In this document: positions 42,684-51,767 of the stretch, piece after piece | Layout of the letters: each line of letters opens with the position of its first letter | How positions within the stretch are numbered: position 1 is the first letter of the stretch | From: Ferdinandcohnia sp036962705 | GTDB taxonomy: Bacteria > Bacillota > Bacilli > Bacillales > Bacillaceae_L | Direction of reading: 5' to 3' | Assembly (NCBI RefSeq): GCF_036962705.1 | Contig: NZ_JBALOQ010000002.1 | Coordinates: 114,195 to 178,194, forward strand | DNA length: 64,000 bases | Notes under the pieces: model-generated | The model's input: the letters and a program-made list of their open reading frames with translations, nothing else | Database searches by the model: none | What the model was told of the DNA's origin: nothing | Program-made: the position numbers and the translations under genes

Positions 42684-43322
42684 ATGCGAAGGAATGATGT
42701 GCCGGCTTCTGTGAAGGATGAGCGGCTCATTAAGAAACGTCGGGACCAGATGATAAAGGGGGCTGTGACTCTTTTTAAGGAAAAAGGGTTTCATCGCTCG
42801 ACAACAAGGGAGATTGCAAAAGCAGCCGGGTTTAGCATCGGTACGCTTTATGAATATATCCGTAAGAAAGAGGATGTTCTCTATTTGGTTGTAGACAGCA
42901 TTTATGACCAGGTTCAGGAACGTCTCCAGCAAGCTATCAACACGAAGGAAGGCAGTATTGAAAGTCTGAAGCTTGCGATTCGTAATTACTTCCTCGTTAT
43001 GGATGAGATGCAGGATGAGGTTCTAGTACTTTACCAGGAGGCAAAATCACTTTCGAAGGATGCTCTACCATATGTGCTGAATAAGGAAGTGGAAATGGTC
43101 GGCATGTTTGAAAAAGCGATTGAAGACTGTATCGCAAAGGGAGAGCTTCAATTGCCGAAGAAGCAGGTTGAGCTTGTTGCCCATAATATTTTCGTGCAAG
43201 GCCAGATGTGGGGCTTTCGCCGTTGGGCGATGCGCAAGCGTTTCACACTTGAGGAATATATTGAAATGCAAACAGAGCTTTTATTAAAGGGGATTACCTT
43301 TATTCAGAAAGGGACTGAATAA
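42684..43322 (+). CDS. TetR/AcrR-family regulator, probably of acyl-CoA metabolism
   Basis: This 212-residue regulator has an N-terminal HTH (RDQMIKGAVTLFKEKGFHRS, then TTREIAKAAGFSIGTLYEYI, residues 20-64) and an all-helical ligand domain. It has the size and setting of FadR-type repressors that release DNA on binding acyl-CoA. GGGGGTGAAGGG precedes the ATG. It is 33 nt after acdA and likely binds the 14-bp palindromes at 35263 and 37735; that link is inferred from context. Confidence 0.87.
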   Translation: MRRNDVPASVKDERLIKKRRDQMIKGAVTLFKEKGFHRSTTREIAKAAGFSIGTLYEYIRKKEDVLYLVVDSIYDQVQERLQQAINTKEGSIESLKLAIRNYFLVMDEMQDEVLVLYQEAKSLSKDALPYVLNKEVEMVGMFEKAIEDCIAKGELQLPKKQVELVAHNIFVQGQMWGFRRWAMRKRFTLEEYIEMQTELLLKGITFIQKGTE

Positions 43323-43324
43323 AG

Positions 43325-43419
43325 GTAAAGCCTCCGGCGGATGCCACGATTTTTCTAAGGGGATTTTTCGAGCAGGCTCGAAAAAAATCGGGTGGCAAAT
43401 ACGCCAAGGTGTATTTGAT
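43325..43419 (+). repeat. Structured leader element, copy 2 (upstream of icmF)
   Basis: It shares CCTCCGGCGGA, the GCCACGATTTTT/AAAAATCGGGTGGC stem enclosing TTTTTCGAGC/GCTCGAAAAA, and 3' hairpin AAATACGCC/GGTGTATTT with TTTGAT ending 28 nt before the icmF ATG. Paired positions differ from copy 1 in compensating ways (GCG/CGC there, GCCAC/GTGGC here). Confidence 0.8.
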
Positions 43420-43446
43420 AAAAATAGCAAGACAGGGGGAGTAGGA

Positions 43447-46400
43447 ATGAGCACGGTAGAAGTGTATCGTCCTAAACATCATGTAAGGTTTGTGACGGCA
43501 TCAAGCTTATTCGATGGGCATGATGCTTCGATAAATATTATGCGCCGCATCCTGCAGGCGAGCGGGGCTGAGGTCATTCACCTTGGGCATAATCGCTCTG
43601 TCGAGGAAGTGGTCAACGCAGCAATCCAGGAGGATGCACAAGGGATTGCGATTTCCTCCTATCAAGGTGGCCATGTGGAATATTTTAAATATATGTACGA
43701 TCTTCTAAAGGAGCGAGGGTCATCCCATATCCGGATTTATGGCGGTGGCGGCGGTGTAATCATCCCTCGTGAAATGAAGGAGCTTCATGAATACGGGATT
43801 GCTGGCATTTTTTCACCTGAAGATGGTCGTATCTTGGGGCTCCAAGGGATGATCAACAAAATGATACAAGAGTGTGATTATCCAACAAACACTGAGCTAA
43901 CAGATGAGCTTGAACTACTTCAAACAAGGGATTACAAAACAATCGCAAAACTGATTACGATTGCTGAAAATCAAATTGGTAACGCAGATGAAACGGCAGC
44001 GGCTGCAGAATCAATCATTCAAAAAATAAAAGACCTTGAGAAAGAAGTTCCCGTTGTTGGAATTACGGGTACAGGCGGAGCAGGTAAAAGCTCACTCACG
44101 GACGAATTAATACGCCGTTTTATCAATGAATTAGATGATAAAAAGGTAGCAATTCTATCAGTTGATCCCACAAAGCAAAAAACAGGTGGAGCTTTACTTG
44201 GTGACCGAATCCGCATGAATGCAATTTTTAACCCAAGAGTTTATATGCGAAGCCTTGCAACAAGGGGGTCTAAATCAGAGCTCTCACTTGCGATTAAGGA
44301 TGCCATCGCCGTCGTAAAAGCAGCCGGCTTTGACTTAATCATCGTTGAAACAAGCGGAATTGGGCAAGGTGATGCCGAAATTACTGAAGTTTGTGACGTA
44401 TCCATGTATGTCATGACGAGCGAATTCGGTGCACCTTCACAGCTTGAAAAAATCGACATGATTGACTATGCCGACCTCATTGTCATTAACAAATTTGAGC
44501 GCAAAGGCTCAGAGGATGCAAAACGTCAGGTGCAAAAGCAGTACCAGCGCAGCCATCTTTTATTTGAAAAAGACTATGAAGAAATGCCGGTATTCGGCAC
44601 AATTGCGAGTCAATTTAATGACCCTGGGACAAACGCCCTTTTTGCTAATTTAGTTGATCGAATCAATCAAAAAATGGGTACGAATTGGAAAACGTCTTTT
44701 GAGAAAACAGCAGATGTTCAAAAACAAAATGTGATTATCCCAAACGACCGTCGTTATTATTTACGTGAGATTTCTGATACTGTTCGGAACTATCATAAAA
44801 AAGCAGCTGAGCAGGTGGAAATTGCCCGAAAGCTATTCCAAATTACCGGCACGATTGAAAGTGTGAAGGAGCTTGGAAATGCAGAAGTCGTCACAACTCT
44901 TGAAACCTTAAAAACTCAAAATGAAGCAAGGCTTACGGATGAATCGAAGAAAATCCTTGCAAACTGGGAATCCATTAAAGAAACCTATAAGGGCGAAAAG
45001 TTCATTACGAAAATTCGCGATAGAGAAATTGTCACGATTTTAAAAACAAAAAGCCTTTCTGGTCTATCAATCCCCAAAATTTCCCTACCAAGCTTTAAGG
45101 ACTTCGGGGAAATTTTACGATGGGTTTATAAAGAAAATGTTCCGGGTGCATTCCCGTATACGGCCGGTGTTTTTCCGTTCAAGCGTGAAGGGGAAGATCC
45201 AAAGCGTCAGTTTGCTGGCGAAGGGACACCTGAAAGAACGAACCGCCGCTTTCATTACTTATCGAAGGATGATGATGCAAAACGCTTAAGTACAGCGTTT
45301 GATTCTGTTACCTTATACGGGGAAGACCCAGCATATCGCCCTGATATTTATGGGAAAGTTGGAGAAAGTGGCGTCAATATTTGTACCCTGGAGGATATGA
45401 AAAAGCTGTATAACGGCTTTGACCTCTGTGCTCCTTCAACATCTGTTTCGATGACAATCAATGGTCCAGCACCGATTATTCTTGCGATGTTTATGAATAC
45501 GGCGATTCACCAGCAGGTTGAAAAACGCGAACAGGAGCTTGGTCGCATTTTAACAGTGGAGGAATTCCAGGAGGTCCGCGCAAAAACGCTACAAACTGTT
45601 CGTGGAACCGTTCAAGCCGATATTTTGAAAGAAGACCAAGGTCAAAATACATGTATTTTCTCAACAGAGTTTGCACTTAGGATGATGGGCGATATCCAAG
45701 AGTATTTCATTGACAATAAAGTGCGTAACTATTATTCAGTTTCGATTTCGGGCTATCATATTGCTGAAGCGGGTGCAAACCCAATTTCCCAGCTTGCCTT
45801 TACGTTATCAAATGGGTTCACATATGTGGAGTATTACCTCAGCCGTGGTATGAATATTGATGATTTTGCGCCAAACCTTTCCTTCTTCTTCAGTAACGGT
45901 TTGGACCCAGAATATACGGTAATAGGTCGCGTAGCACGCCGTATCTGGGCAACAGTAATGAGAGAGAAGTATGGGGCAAATGAGCGCAGTCAAAAATTAA
46001 AGTATCATGTTCAAACATCAGGTCGCTCCCTGCATGCACAGGAAATTGATTTTAATGATATACGTACGACCTTACAGGCGCTCATGGCTCTTCATGATAA
46101 CTGTAATTCGCTTCATACAAACGCGTATGATGAGGCGATTACCACACCGACAGAGGAATCCGTAAGACGTGCGATGGCGATTCAAATGATCATTACGAAA
46201 GAGCATGGCTTAACGAAAAATGAAAATCCGCTACAAGGCTCCTTTGTTATAGAGGAACTCACAGATTTGGTTGAGGAAGCAGTGCTTCAGGAATTTGAAC
46301 GACTCAATGACCGGGGTGGGGTTCTTGGTGCGATGGAAACACAGTACCAGCGCGGAAAAATTCAAGATGAGTCGATGCATTATGAAATGAAAAAGCACAC

Positions 46401-46707
46401 AGGAGAGCTTCCGATTATTGGGGTGAATACGTACCTTAATCCAAATCCACCAACAGAAGAGGATTTAAACAATATTGAGCTTGCCCGTTCAACGAAGGAA
46501 GAAAAAGAACTTCAAATAAATAATTTAAAAGAATTCCAGGACAGAAATAAGGATAAGGTAGAAGACGCATTGAAGAACTTAAAACAGGTTGCCGTTAGTA
46601 ATGGAAATATTTTTGAGGAGTTAATGGAAACGGTACAGGTCGCAAGTCTCGGCCAAATTACGCAAGCACTTTATGAAGTAGGCGGACAATACCGTAGAAA
46701 TATGTAG
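43447..46707 (+). CDS. icmF: Fused isobutyryl-CoA mutase (B12-dependent)
   Basis: IcmF interconverts isobutyryl-CoA and n-butyryl-CoA. The 1086-residue fusion has an N-terminal cobalamin domain (DGHDAS near residue 22, the DxHxx motif with Ser in place of the last Gly), a MeaB-like GTPase chaperone domain with Walker A GTGGAGKS (about 207-214) and VSVDP-type switch, and a methylmalonyl-CoA-mutase-type barrel beginning near residue 560 (FPYTAGVFPFK). The RBS is GGGGGAG. It feeds valine-derived isobutyryl-CoA into the butyryl-CoA oxidation genes upstream. Confidence 0.96.
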   Translation: MSTVEVYRPKHHVRFVTASSLFDGHDASINIMRRILQASGAEVIHLGHNRSVEEVVNAAIQEDAQGIAISSYQGGHVEYFKYMYDLLKERGSSHIRIYGGGGGVIIPREMKELHEYGIAGIFSPEDGRILGLQGMINKMIQECDYPTNTELTDELELLQTRDYKTIAKLITIAENQIGNADETAAAAESIIQKIKDLEKEVPVVGITGTGGAGKSSLTDELIRRFINELDDKKVAILSVDPTKQKTGGALLGDRIRMNAIFNPRVYMRSLATRGSKSELSLAIKDAIAVVKAAGFDLIIVETSGIGQGDAEITEVCDVSMYVMTSEFGAPSQLEKIDMIDYADLIVINKFERKGSEDAKRQVQKQYQRSHLLFEKDYEEMPVFGTIASQFNDPGTNALFANLVDRINQKMGTNWKTSFEKTADVQKQNVIIPNDRRYYLREISDTVRNYHKKAAEQVEIARKLFQITGTIESVKELGNAEVVTTLETLKTQNEARLTDESKKILANWESIKETYKGEKFITKIRDREIVTILKTKSLSGLSIPKISLPSFKDFGEILRWVYKENVPGAFPYTAGVFPFKREGEDPKRQFAGEGTPERTNRRFHYLSKDDDAKRLSTAFDSVTLYGEDPAYRPDIYGKVGESGVNICTLEDMKKLYNGFDLCAPSTSVSMTINGPAPIILAMFMNTAIHQQVEKREQELGRILTVEEFQEVRAKTLQTVRGTVQADILKEDQGQNTCIFSTEFALRMMGDIQEYFIDNKVRNYYSVSISGYHIAEAGANPISQLAFTLSNGFTYVEYYLSRGMNIDDFAPNLSFFFSNGLDPEYTVIGRVARRIWATVMREKYGANERSQKLKYHVQTSGRSLHAQEIDFNDIRTTLQALMALHDNCNSLHTNAYDEAITTPTEESVRRAMAIQMIITKEHGLTKNENPLQGSFVIEELTDLVEEAVLQEFERLNDRGGVLGAMETQYQRGKIQDESMHYEMKKHTGELPIIGVNTYLNPNPPTEEDLNNIELARSTKEEKELQINNLKEFQDRNKDKVEDALKNLKQVAVSNGNIFEELMETVQVASLGQITQALYEVGGQYRRNM

Positions 46708-46717
46708 AAAAAGATCG

Positions 46718-46746
46718 AGGCTGGGTCAAAATGGATGACTCAGCCT
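46718..46746. other. Stem-loop after icmF
   Basis: An 11-bp stem with one G-T pair (46718-46728, 46736-46746). No U tract on the plus strand; Ts follow only on the minus strand. It may act as an mRNA 3' end structure. Confidence 0.45.
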
Positions 46747-46891
46747 TAAAAAATGAATAGACTGGCATAAAGTGGTTGATTTTGTTTATAATGAATGATA
46801 TGTATTTTACAGAACTTATTTTTTGTAGTTCATAGTTAAACATTATACTTAAGTTATTACCATGATTTGTACATAGAAAGGGAGTGCCTTG

Positions 46892-47452
46892 ATGAGTCTT
46901 GATCAATACTCACCAGAGCAAATAAAAGAAATGTCAATGCTTGAAGTAGCGTATGAGATTTTCTTAGGGAGAAAAGATGCGATTACATTTAACGAGCTAG
47001 TTGACGAAATAGCAAAAGTATTAAAGCTTTCCGAAGAAGAGCTTCGCGCAAAAGTTTCTCAGTTTTATACAGACATTAATATCGATGGTCGTTTTATTAC
47101 ATTAGGCGATAATCGTTGGGGACTTCGTACATGGTATCCATACGAGCAAATCGATGAAGAGGTTACGCATACTGAAAAACCGAAGAAGAAGAAAAAAGGC
47201 AAGAAGAAGAAGGACGAGGATGACGATCTTATTGGCTTCGATGACCTTGACGAAGATGATCTTGATTTCGATGAAGATTACGATGAAGAAGAAGAAGTTG
47301 ATGACATTGACGATGAAGAGGAAGAGTTCGACGACATCGAAGACGAAGATGAGGATTTCGATGAGGAAGAAGAAGAAGAGTTATTAGACGATGAAGAATA
47401 TGAGTTAGATGAAGACGAGGAAGACCTGGAGGAAGACGAGGAAGAAGACTAA
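46892..47452 (+). CDS. rpoE: RNA polymerase delta subunit
   Basis: This 186-residue Gram-positive RNAP subunit increases recycling and specificity. It has an N-terminal HARE-HTH-type domain (MLEVAYEIFLGRKDAITFNE to GDNRWGLRTWYPYEQIDEE, residues 13-88), a short basic linker (KPKKKKKGKKKK) and a very acidic D/E tail of about 85 residues. ATG 46892 follows AAAGGGAG; the TTG one codon earlier is rejected. The acidic tail is low-complexity, so its length may vary between strains. pyrG follows, as in all Bacillus. Confidence 0.96.
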   Translation: MSLDQYSPEQIKEMSMLEVAYEIFLGRKDAITFNELVDEIAKVLKLSEEELRAKVSQFYTDINIDGRFITLGDNRWGLRTWYPYEQIDEEVTHTEKPKKKKKGKKKKDEDDDLIGFDDLDEDDLDFDEDYDEEEEVDDIDDEEEEFDDIEDEDEDFDEEEEEELLDDEEYELDEDEEDLEEDEEED

Positions 47453-47481
47453 TAGTTGTCTAAATTCCACTTAAACTCATA

Positions 47482-47593
47482 TTGACTTTTCAATCCTAAC
47501 TCGGTAGAATACTTTTTGGGCTCTAAAAAAGAGTATCTACGAAACCATATTACAAGTTTCGCTCCCTTACATATTGTGAGAGGAGCTTTTTTA
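47482..47593 (+). promoter_or_regulatory. pyrG promoter and CTP-responsive attenuator
   Basis: TTGACT (47482-47487), 17-bp spacer, TAGAAT (47505-47510), initiating at GGGCTC (47518-47523). A terminator follows at 47561-47570 with 47576-47586, then Ts. This matches the B. subtilis pyrG system, where low CTP causes reiterative G addition at GGG and the poly-G end pairs with the CTCCCTT strand to prevent termination. Confidence 0.88.
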
Positions 47594-47718
47594 TTTTTAT
47601 AAGAGTAAAAAGGTACGGCGTGTGAAATCTGTTACCCCCGCACCACAAAGAATTTCTTTATACATTTTGATTTTTTGAGCAAACTTTAACTAATTACATG
47701 AATGGGGGAAAAAGAAAG

Positions 47719-49326
47719 ATGACGAAATATATTTTTGTAACAGGTGGGGTTGTATCGTCCCTCGGAAAAGGGATTGTTGCCGCATCTTTAGGTCGTTTAT
47801 TGAAAAACCGCGGATTGAATGTAACGATTCAAAAATTTGATCCATACATTAATGTGGACCCAGGAACAATGAGCCCATACCAGCATGGCGAAGTGTTCGT
47901 TACCGATGACGGTGCTGAAACAGACCTTGACTTAGGTCACTACGAACGTTTTATCGACATTAACTTAAACAAATACAGCAACGTGACGACAGGTAAAATC
48001 TATTCAACTGTATTAAAGAAAGAGCGTCGCGGTGATTATTTAGGTGCAACGGTTCAGGTTATCCCACACATTACAAACGAAATCAAGGAAAGAGTATTCC
48101 GTTCTGGCCATGCAACAAATGCAGACGTCGTAATCACTGAAATCGGTGGAACGGTTGGAGACATCGAATCATTACCTTTCCTAGAAGCTGTCCGTCAGAT
48201 TAAAAGTGACGTGGGCTCCCGCAATGTGATGTATGTGCATTGTACGCTTGTTCCATACATTAAAGCTGCTGGTGAGATGAAGACAAAGCCAACTCAGCAC
48301 AGTGTAAAGGAGCTTCGTAGCTTAGGAATTCAGCCAAACATCATTGTTCTCCGTACAGAAATGCCGATTTCAGAAGAAATGAAGGATAAAATTGCACTAT
48401 TCTGTGACATTGATTCAAGAGCAGTTTTTGAGAGCCGTGATGCAGAAACTTTATATTCAATTCCGTTATCTCTTCAACAACAGGGTATTGATCAAATCGC
48501 ATGTGAGCATCTTCAATTAGACTGCCAAGAAGCAGATATGACAGATTGGATCAAGCTCGTTGAGAAAGTTACACACCTAACAAAAACAACAAATATCGCG
48601 TTAGTCGGAAAATATGTGGAGCTTCAGGATGCGTATCTATCTGTTGCAGAAGCATTAAAACATGCCGGCTATGCATTTGATTCTGATATCAATATCAACT
48701 GGGTAAACTCTGAAGAAGTAACAGATGAAAATGTAGCAGAATTACTTAGTGGCTCAGATGGAATTCTTGTTCCTGGTGGTTTCGGTGACCGCGGTGTGGA
48801 CGGAAAAATTGAAGCTCTAAAATATGCGAGAGAGACAAACACACCTATGCTAGGTATTTGTCTTGGTATGCAGCTAGCATCTGTTGAATTTGCACGAAAT
48901 GTACTAGGTTTAGAAGGTGCACATTCTGCTGAGCTTAATCCAGATACTACACATCCAGTCATTGACCTTTTACCAGAGCAAAAGGATGTTGAGGATTTAG
49001 GCGGAACGCTACGTCTTGGACTTTTCCCTTGTAAAATTGAAGAAGGGACAAAGGCTTACGAGGCATATAATGATGAAGTGGTCTATGAGCGTCACAGACA
49101 CCGTTATGAATTTAACAACCATTATCGTCAAGCAATGGAAGAAGCAGGCTTTATTTTCTCTGGGACTAGTCCAGATGGCCGTCTAGTGGAAATTATCGAG
49201 CTGAAGGACCATCCATGGTTTGTGGCTTCACAATTCCACCCAGAATTTAAATCAAGACCAAACCGTCCACAACCATTATTCAGAGAATTTATTCGAGCAT
49301 CAATAACAAACGCAGAAAAAATGTAA
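47719..49326 (+). CDS. pyrG: CTP synthase
   Basis: This 535-residue enzyme aminates UTP to CTP using glutamine. It has the N-terminal synthetase motif MTKYIFVTGGVVSSLGKGIV-type start, FDPYINVDPGTMSPYQHGEV, and a C-terminal class I glutaminase with Cys in MLGICLGMQLA and His/Glu in ASQFHPEFKSRP. ATG 47719 with GGGGGA upstream is chosen over 47698. Its promoter region carries the conserved attenuator. Normal length. Confidence 0.98.
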   Translation: MTKYIFVTGGVVSSLGKGIVAASLGRLLKNRGLNVTIQKFDPYINVDPGTMSPYQHGEVFVTDDGAETDLDLGHYERFIDINLNKYSNVTTGKIYSTVLKKERRGDYLGATVQVIPHITNEIKERVFRSGHATNADVVITEIGGTVGDIESLPFLEAVRQIKSDVGSRNVMYVHCTLVPYIKAAGEMKTKPTQHSVKELRSLGIQPNIIVLRTEMPISEEMKDKIALFCDIDSRAVFESRDAETLYSIPLSLQQQGIDQIACEHLQLDCQEADMTDWIKLVEKVTHLTKTTNIALVGKYVELQDAYLSVAEALKHAGYAFDSDININWVNSEEVTDENVAELLSGSDGILVPGGFGDRGVDGKIEALKYARETNTPMLGICLGMQLASVEFARNVLGLEGAHSAELNPDTTHPVIDLLPEQKDVEDLGGTLRLGLFPCKIEEGTKAYEAYNDEVVYERHRHRYEFNNHYRQAMEEAGFIFSGTSPDGRLVEIIELKDHPWFVASQFHPEFKSRPNRPQPLFREFIRASITNAEKM

Positions 49327-49344
49327 AAATATAGATATGAACGA

Positions 49345-49377
49345 AATGGCGAGTGTGATAGACATTCGCCATTTTTT
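49345..49377 (+). terminator. Terminator of pyrG
   Basis: A perfect 8-bp stem (49345-49352, 49366-49373) with a 6-T run. Confidence 0.9.
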
Positions 49378-49392
49378 ATTAAGAGGAAAAAA

Positions 49393-49428
49393 TTGACGAT
49401 AAAACAAATATGTTATATATTTATAACA
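49393..49428 (+). promoter_or_regulatory. Promoter with palindrome, XRE cassette
   Basis: TTGACG (49393-49398), 17-bp spacer, TATATT (49416-49421). Palindrome TGTTATA-TATT-TATAACA (49411-49428) covers the -10; another TATAACAT half-site lies at 49443-49450. It is a likely autoregulatory operator for the regulator at 49477. Confidence 0.65.
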
Positions 49429-49476
49429 TAATGTGAGAAATATATAACATTTATCAAAGGAGGAGGTCAGTGCCAT

Positions 49477-49680
49477 TTGCTAAAAACAAATTTAAAGGAA
49501 TTTCGTGCAAAACATAATATGAATCAGCAAACGCTCGCAGATAAGGTGGGCGTCAGAAGGGAAACGATTGGACATCTCGAACGTGGAAACTACAGTCCAT
49601 CGCTAAAATTAGCCTGGGATATTGCGAAGGTTTTCGATGTGCGGATAGAAGAAATTTTTCATTATGAAGAGGAGGAATAG
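49477..49680 (+). CDS. XRE-family helix-turn-helix regulator
   Basis: This 67-residue protein is essentially one HTH_3 domain (LKEFRAKHNMNQQTLADKVG, then VRRETIGHLERGNYSPSLKL) with an acidic tail, like small YozG/YvaO-type regulators. It starts at TTG 49477 after AAAGGAGGAGG, at a longer than usual 12-nt spacing. It is followed by two membrane/soluble genes with coupling-distance gaps. Self-repression through the palindrome at 49411 is inferred. Confidence 0.85.
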   Translation: MLKTNLKEFRAKHNMNQQTLADKVGVRRETIGHLERGNYSPSLKLAWDIAKVFDVRIEEIFHYEEEE

Positions 49681-49683
49681 GGA

Positions 49684-50211
49684 GTGGATGAAAGAAGTCA
49701 GCAGCATATCGCAAAGGGGTTAGGGATTACATTAAGCATCTTGTATATTTCTCTTTTTATTTTCGCCATTTGGAAGTACGTGAGTACAAAGGATATTTCA
49801 AGCATTACCTGGGAGTTAGTCATCATAGTCATGATTCCAGCATCCATCGCCTGGTTCGCGCGTCGGGATGAAAGCTTAACCATTCCTAAAACGATTTCAG
49901 GTGACCTGATCGAGACGGGATTAGATAAAAAATCTCGAACAAACAGAAAAAAATATTATTTTCTAGATTCATTAGGTTTTGCTTTTGTCGTATTGATTCT
50001 CACAATCATTACAACCTTTTTTATCGAAAAAGATTGGCAACACTTATATTTGTTTCCACAAATGAGTGAGGCTGCTAATATCATTGTGGCTCTGTCCCTT
50101 GAATTTTTCATCTCCTTACTTGTGTTTTATGGTATTTCACTAGTATGGGAAGAGTTCAATATAAAGAGATACAATCGAAAACTGGATGAGCTGGAGGATC
50201 ACAATGAATAA
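49684..50211 (+). CDS. Hypothetical four-TM membrane protein
   Basis: This 175-residue protein has TM segments at about 10-30, 42-60, 94-114 and 130-152, and a charged C-terminus. It starts at GTG 49684, 4 nt after the XRE stop, with AGGAGGA upstream. Small XRE regulator plus membrane protein pairs are common in Firmicutes, where the regulator represses the pair. I recognise no enzymatic motif. It overlaps the next gene by 8 nt. Confidence 0.75.
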   Translation: MDERSQQHIAKGLGITLSILYISLFIFAIWKYVSTKDISSITWELVIIVMIPASIAWFARRDESLTIPKTISGDLIETGLDKKSRTNRKKYYFLDSLGFAFVVLILTIITTFFIEKDWQHLYLFPQMSEAANIIVALSLEFFISLLVFYGISLVWEEFNIKRYNRKLDELEDHNE

Positions 50212-50533
50212 ATATGACGAGAAAATAAATCAATATGCCCAGGATAATGATGAGGTATATGAGTTGCTTCAAAGTGAAGTACGTGGGAATGGTGGAAAAG
50301 TATTAAATTTTTTATTAGAGGGTCTATTTTCATTCGGTTCGGCTGTAAAACAATTGGAAACAAGAGATGCTTTCTATCTTGTCATTAATACAGAAAAGGC
50401 AGAACTGGTTACCATTCAAAAAACACTCGAGCTTTCTCATCAAGATGTAACAGGCCCAGTACAAGATGCCTCAGGAAAAAAATCCTTTTATTATGATGGA
50501 CATAAGTACAAGATGTTTCGAAAAATTAAGTAG
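50204..50533 (+). CDS. Hypothetical small soluble protein
   Basis: This 109-residue protein starts at ATG 50204 with GGAGG 6 nt upstream, overlapping the preceding gene by 8 nt. It is acidic at the N-terminus (NKYDEKINQYAQDNDEVYEL), has a glycine-containing LLEGLFSFGSAVKQLETRDA stretch, and ends in basic KYKMFRKIK. No family is recognised. It is the last gene of the three-gene XRE cassette. Confidence 0.7.
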   Translation: MNKYDEKINQYAQDNDEVYELLQSEVRGNGGKVLNFLLEGLFSFGSAVKQLETRDAFYLVINTEKAELVTIQKTLELSHQDVTGPVQDASGKKSFYYDGHKYKMFRKIK

Positions 50534-50544
50534 ATATCAATAAA

Positions 50545-50575
50545 AAAACTTGCCATTATTTAAGGCAAGTTTTTC
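50545..50575 (+). terminator. Terminator of the XRE cassette
   Basis: A 10-bp stem (50545-50554, 50564-50573) with Ts; also usable by the convergent ywjG. Confidence 0.92.
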
Positions 50576-50578
50576 ACT

Positions 50579-51112
50579 TTATTCAAATTCCTCGACCATT
50601 TCTTTGATTGTAAATTTTAGTCCGAAATAGGCATATAAGGCTGTCATCACGCTTGGAAAACCGTAGCGGGTCCCGACATCATCCGGAATGAGTGGTTTTG
50701 TAAGCTTACAATCGATATGGATATCAACGCTCTTCTCAAGGGTGCGTTCACCCTCTGTTTTTACAATTGCGGAAATCGCAACCGTCTGGATTCCCTTACT
50801 TCGAAGTTCTTCCGCAAGTTTAATTGCTTCTTCATCTGTTGAGAATCGAGTGATTAGCAGAACAGAGTCGACATCCTCAACCTCATTTATTTTTCCATTA
50901 GTAAATAAAGGCTTAGCAGACTTGAGTGGTTCAGCGCCATACAAAGCCTCGGTTGCAACGGCAGCCATTTCACCAAAGCCATGAACTAGAATTGCGCCAT
51001 CGCTAATCACTGACTGGGCAAGAATCCTTGCGCCATCTTCCATATTCAATTCCTCTTGCTCCATGATTCGATTAAAATGGCCCTGAAGCTGTGTAGTAAA
51101 AATTTTCAACAT
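50579..51112 (-). CDS. ywjG: DUF2529 / YwjG family protein
   Basis: This 177-residue protein resembles SIS-type sugar isomerase folds: AQSVISDGAILVHGFGEMAA, DSVLLITRFSTDEEAIKLAE, then VGTRYGFPSVMTALYAYFGL. It is conserved between pyrG and spo0F, divergent from spo0F, in Bacillus. Function is unknown; a phosphosugar-binding role is only suggested by the fold. GAAAGGAAT precedes the start on the minus strand. Confidence 0.88.
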   Translation of the reverse strand: MLKIFTTQLQGHFNRIMEQEELNMEDGARILAQSVISDGAILVHGFGEMAAVATEALYGAEPLKSAKPLFTNGKINEVEDVDSVLLITRFSTDEEAIKLAEELRSKGIQTVAISAIVKTEGERTLEKSVDIHIDCKLTKPLIPDDVGTRYGFPSVMTALYAYFGLKFTIKEMVEEFE

Positions 51113-51192
51113 ACATGTAAAATTCCTTTCTATTTAACTTGCTATTTCCATATATTATCATTATAACGCTATACGAAAAAAATAAGAAATGA

Positions 51193-51280
51193 TGTCGAAA
51201 AATGCAGAGAAATAAGTTTCGGTCTTGGAAATAAAAGTTTTCTGCGTAAAAAGAAGGAAATATGTTTCTTTTGGTAGAAT
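51193..51280 (+). promoter_or_regulatory. Spo0A box and SigH-type promoter of spo0F
   Basis: TGTCGAA (51193-51199) is a perfect Spo0A box. A SigH-type promoter follows: AGGAAAT (51255-51261), 12-bp spacer, GTAGAAT (51274-51280). This agrees with known SigH/Spo0A control of spo0F in B. subtilis. Confidence 0.72.
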
Positions 51281-51395
51281 TAAAAATGAATAACGATATA
51301 ATAATATTCGAAAAAACGAACGTAAAAAAACGATCGTAAAAAACAAAGCAATATTATTAATTACTTTTATCTATTTTGAGGGGGGTTTTTACAGA

Positions 51396-51767
51396 ATGTC
51401 AGAGAAAATCTTAATTGTGGATGACCAATACGGAATACGAATACTATTAAATGAAGTTTTTCAAAAAGAAGGTTACAAGACATTCCAAGCAGCCAATGGA
51501 GTACAAGCAATCGATATCGTGCAAAAACACTCTCCAGATTTAGTATTACTAGATATGAAAATCCCTGGTATGGATGGGATTGAAATCTTAAAAAGACTCA
51601 AAAAAATCAATCGGGATATTCGAGTCATTATTATGACAGCTTACGGTGAGCTTGATATGATCCAGGAAGCTAAGGATTTGGGGGCAATTACCCATTTTGC
51701 AAAGCCTTTTGACATTGACGAGCTACGAGAAGCAGTAAGAGCAAATATCCCATTAAAATCCGAATAA
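51396..51767 (+). CDS. spo0F: Sporulation phosphorelay response regulator Spo0F
   Basis: This 123-residue single receiver domain carries phosphate from sporulation kinases to Spo0B. It has the acidic pocket Asp9-Asp10 (ILIVDDQYG), phospho-acceptor Asp53 (LVLLDMKIPGMDG), Thr in IIMTAYGE, and Lys in HFAKPFD. There is no output domain, as expected. GAGGGGGG precedes the ATG. Its position between ywjG and fbaA is as in B. subtilis. Confidence 0.97.
   Translation: MSEKILIVDDQYGIRILLNEVFQKEGYKTFQAANGVQAIDIVQKHSPDLVLLDMKIPGMDGIEILKRLKKINRDIRVIIMTAYGELDMIQEAKDLGAITHFAKPFDIDELREAVRANIPLKSE

Noticed and set aside
43450..43560. Serine in the DGHDAS cobalamin motif of IcmF as a defect
   Set aside because: As far as I recall other Bacillaceae IcmF proteins also have DGHDAS, so it is a family trait and not a broken site.
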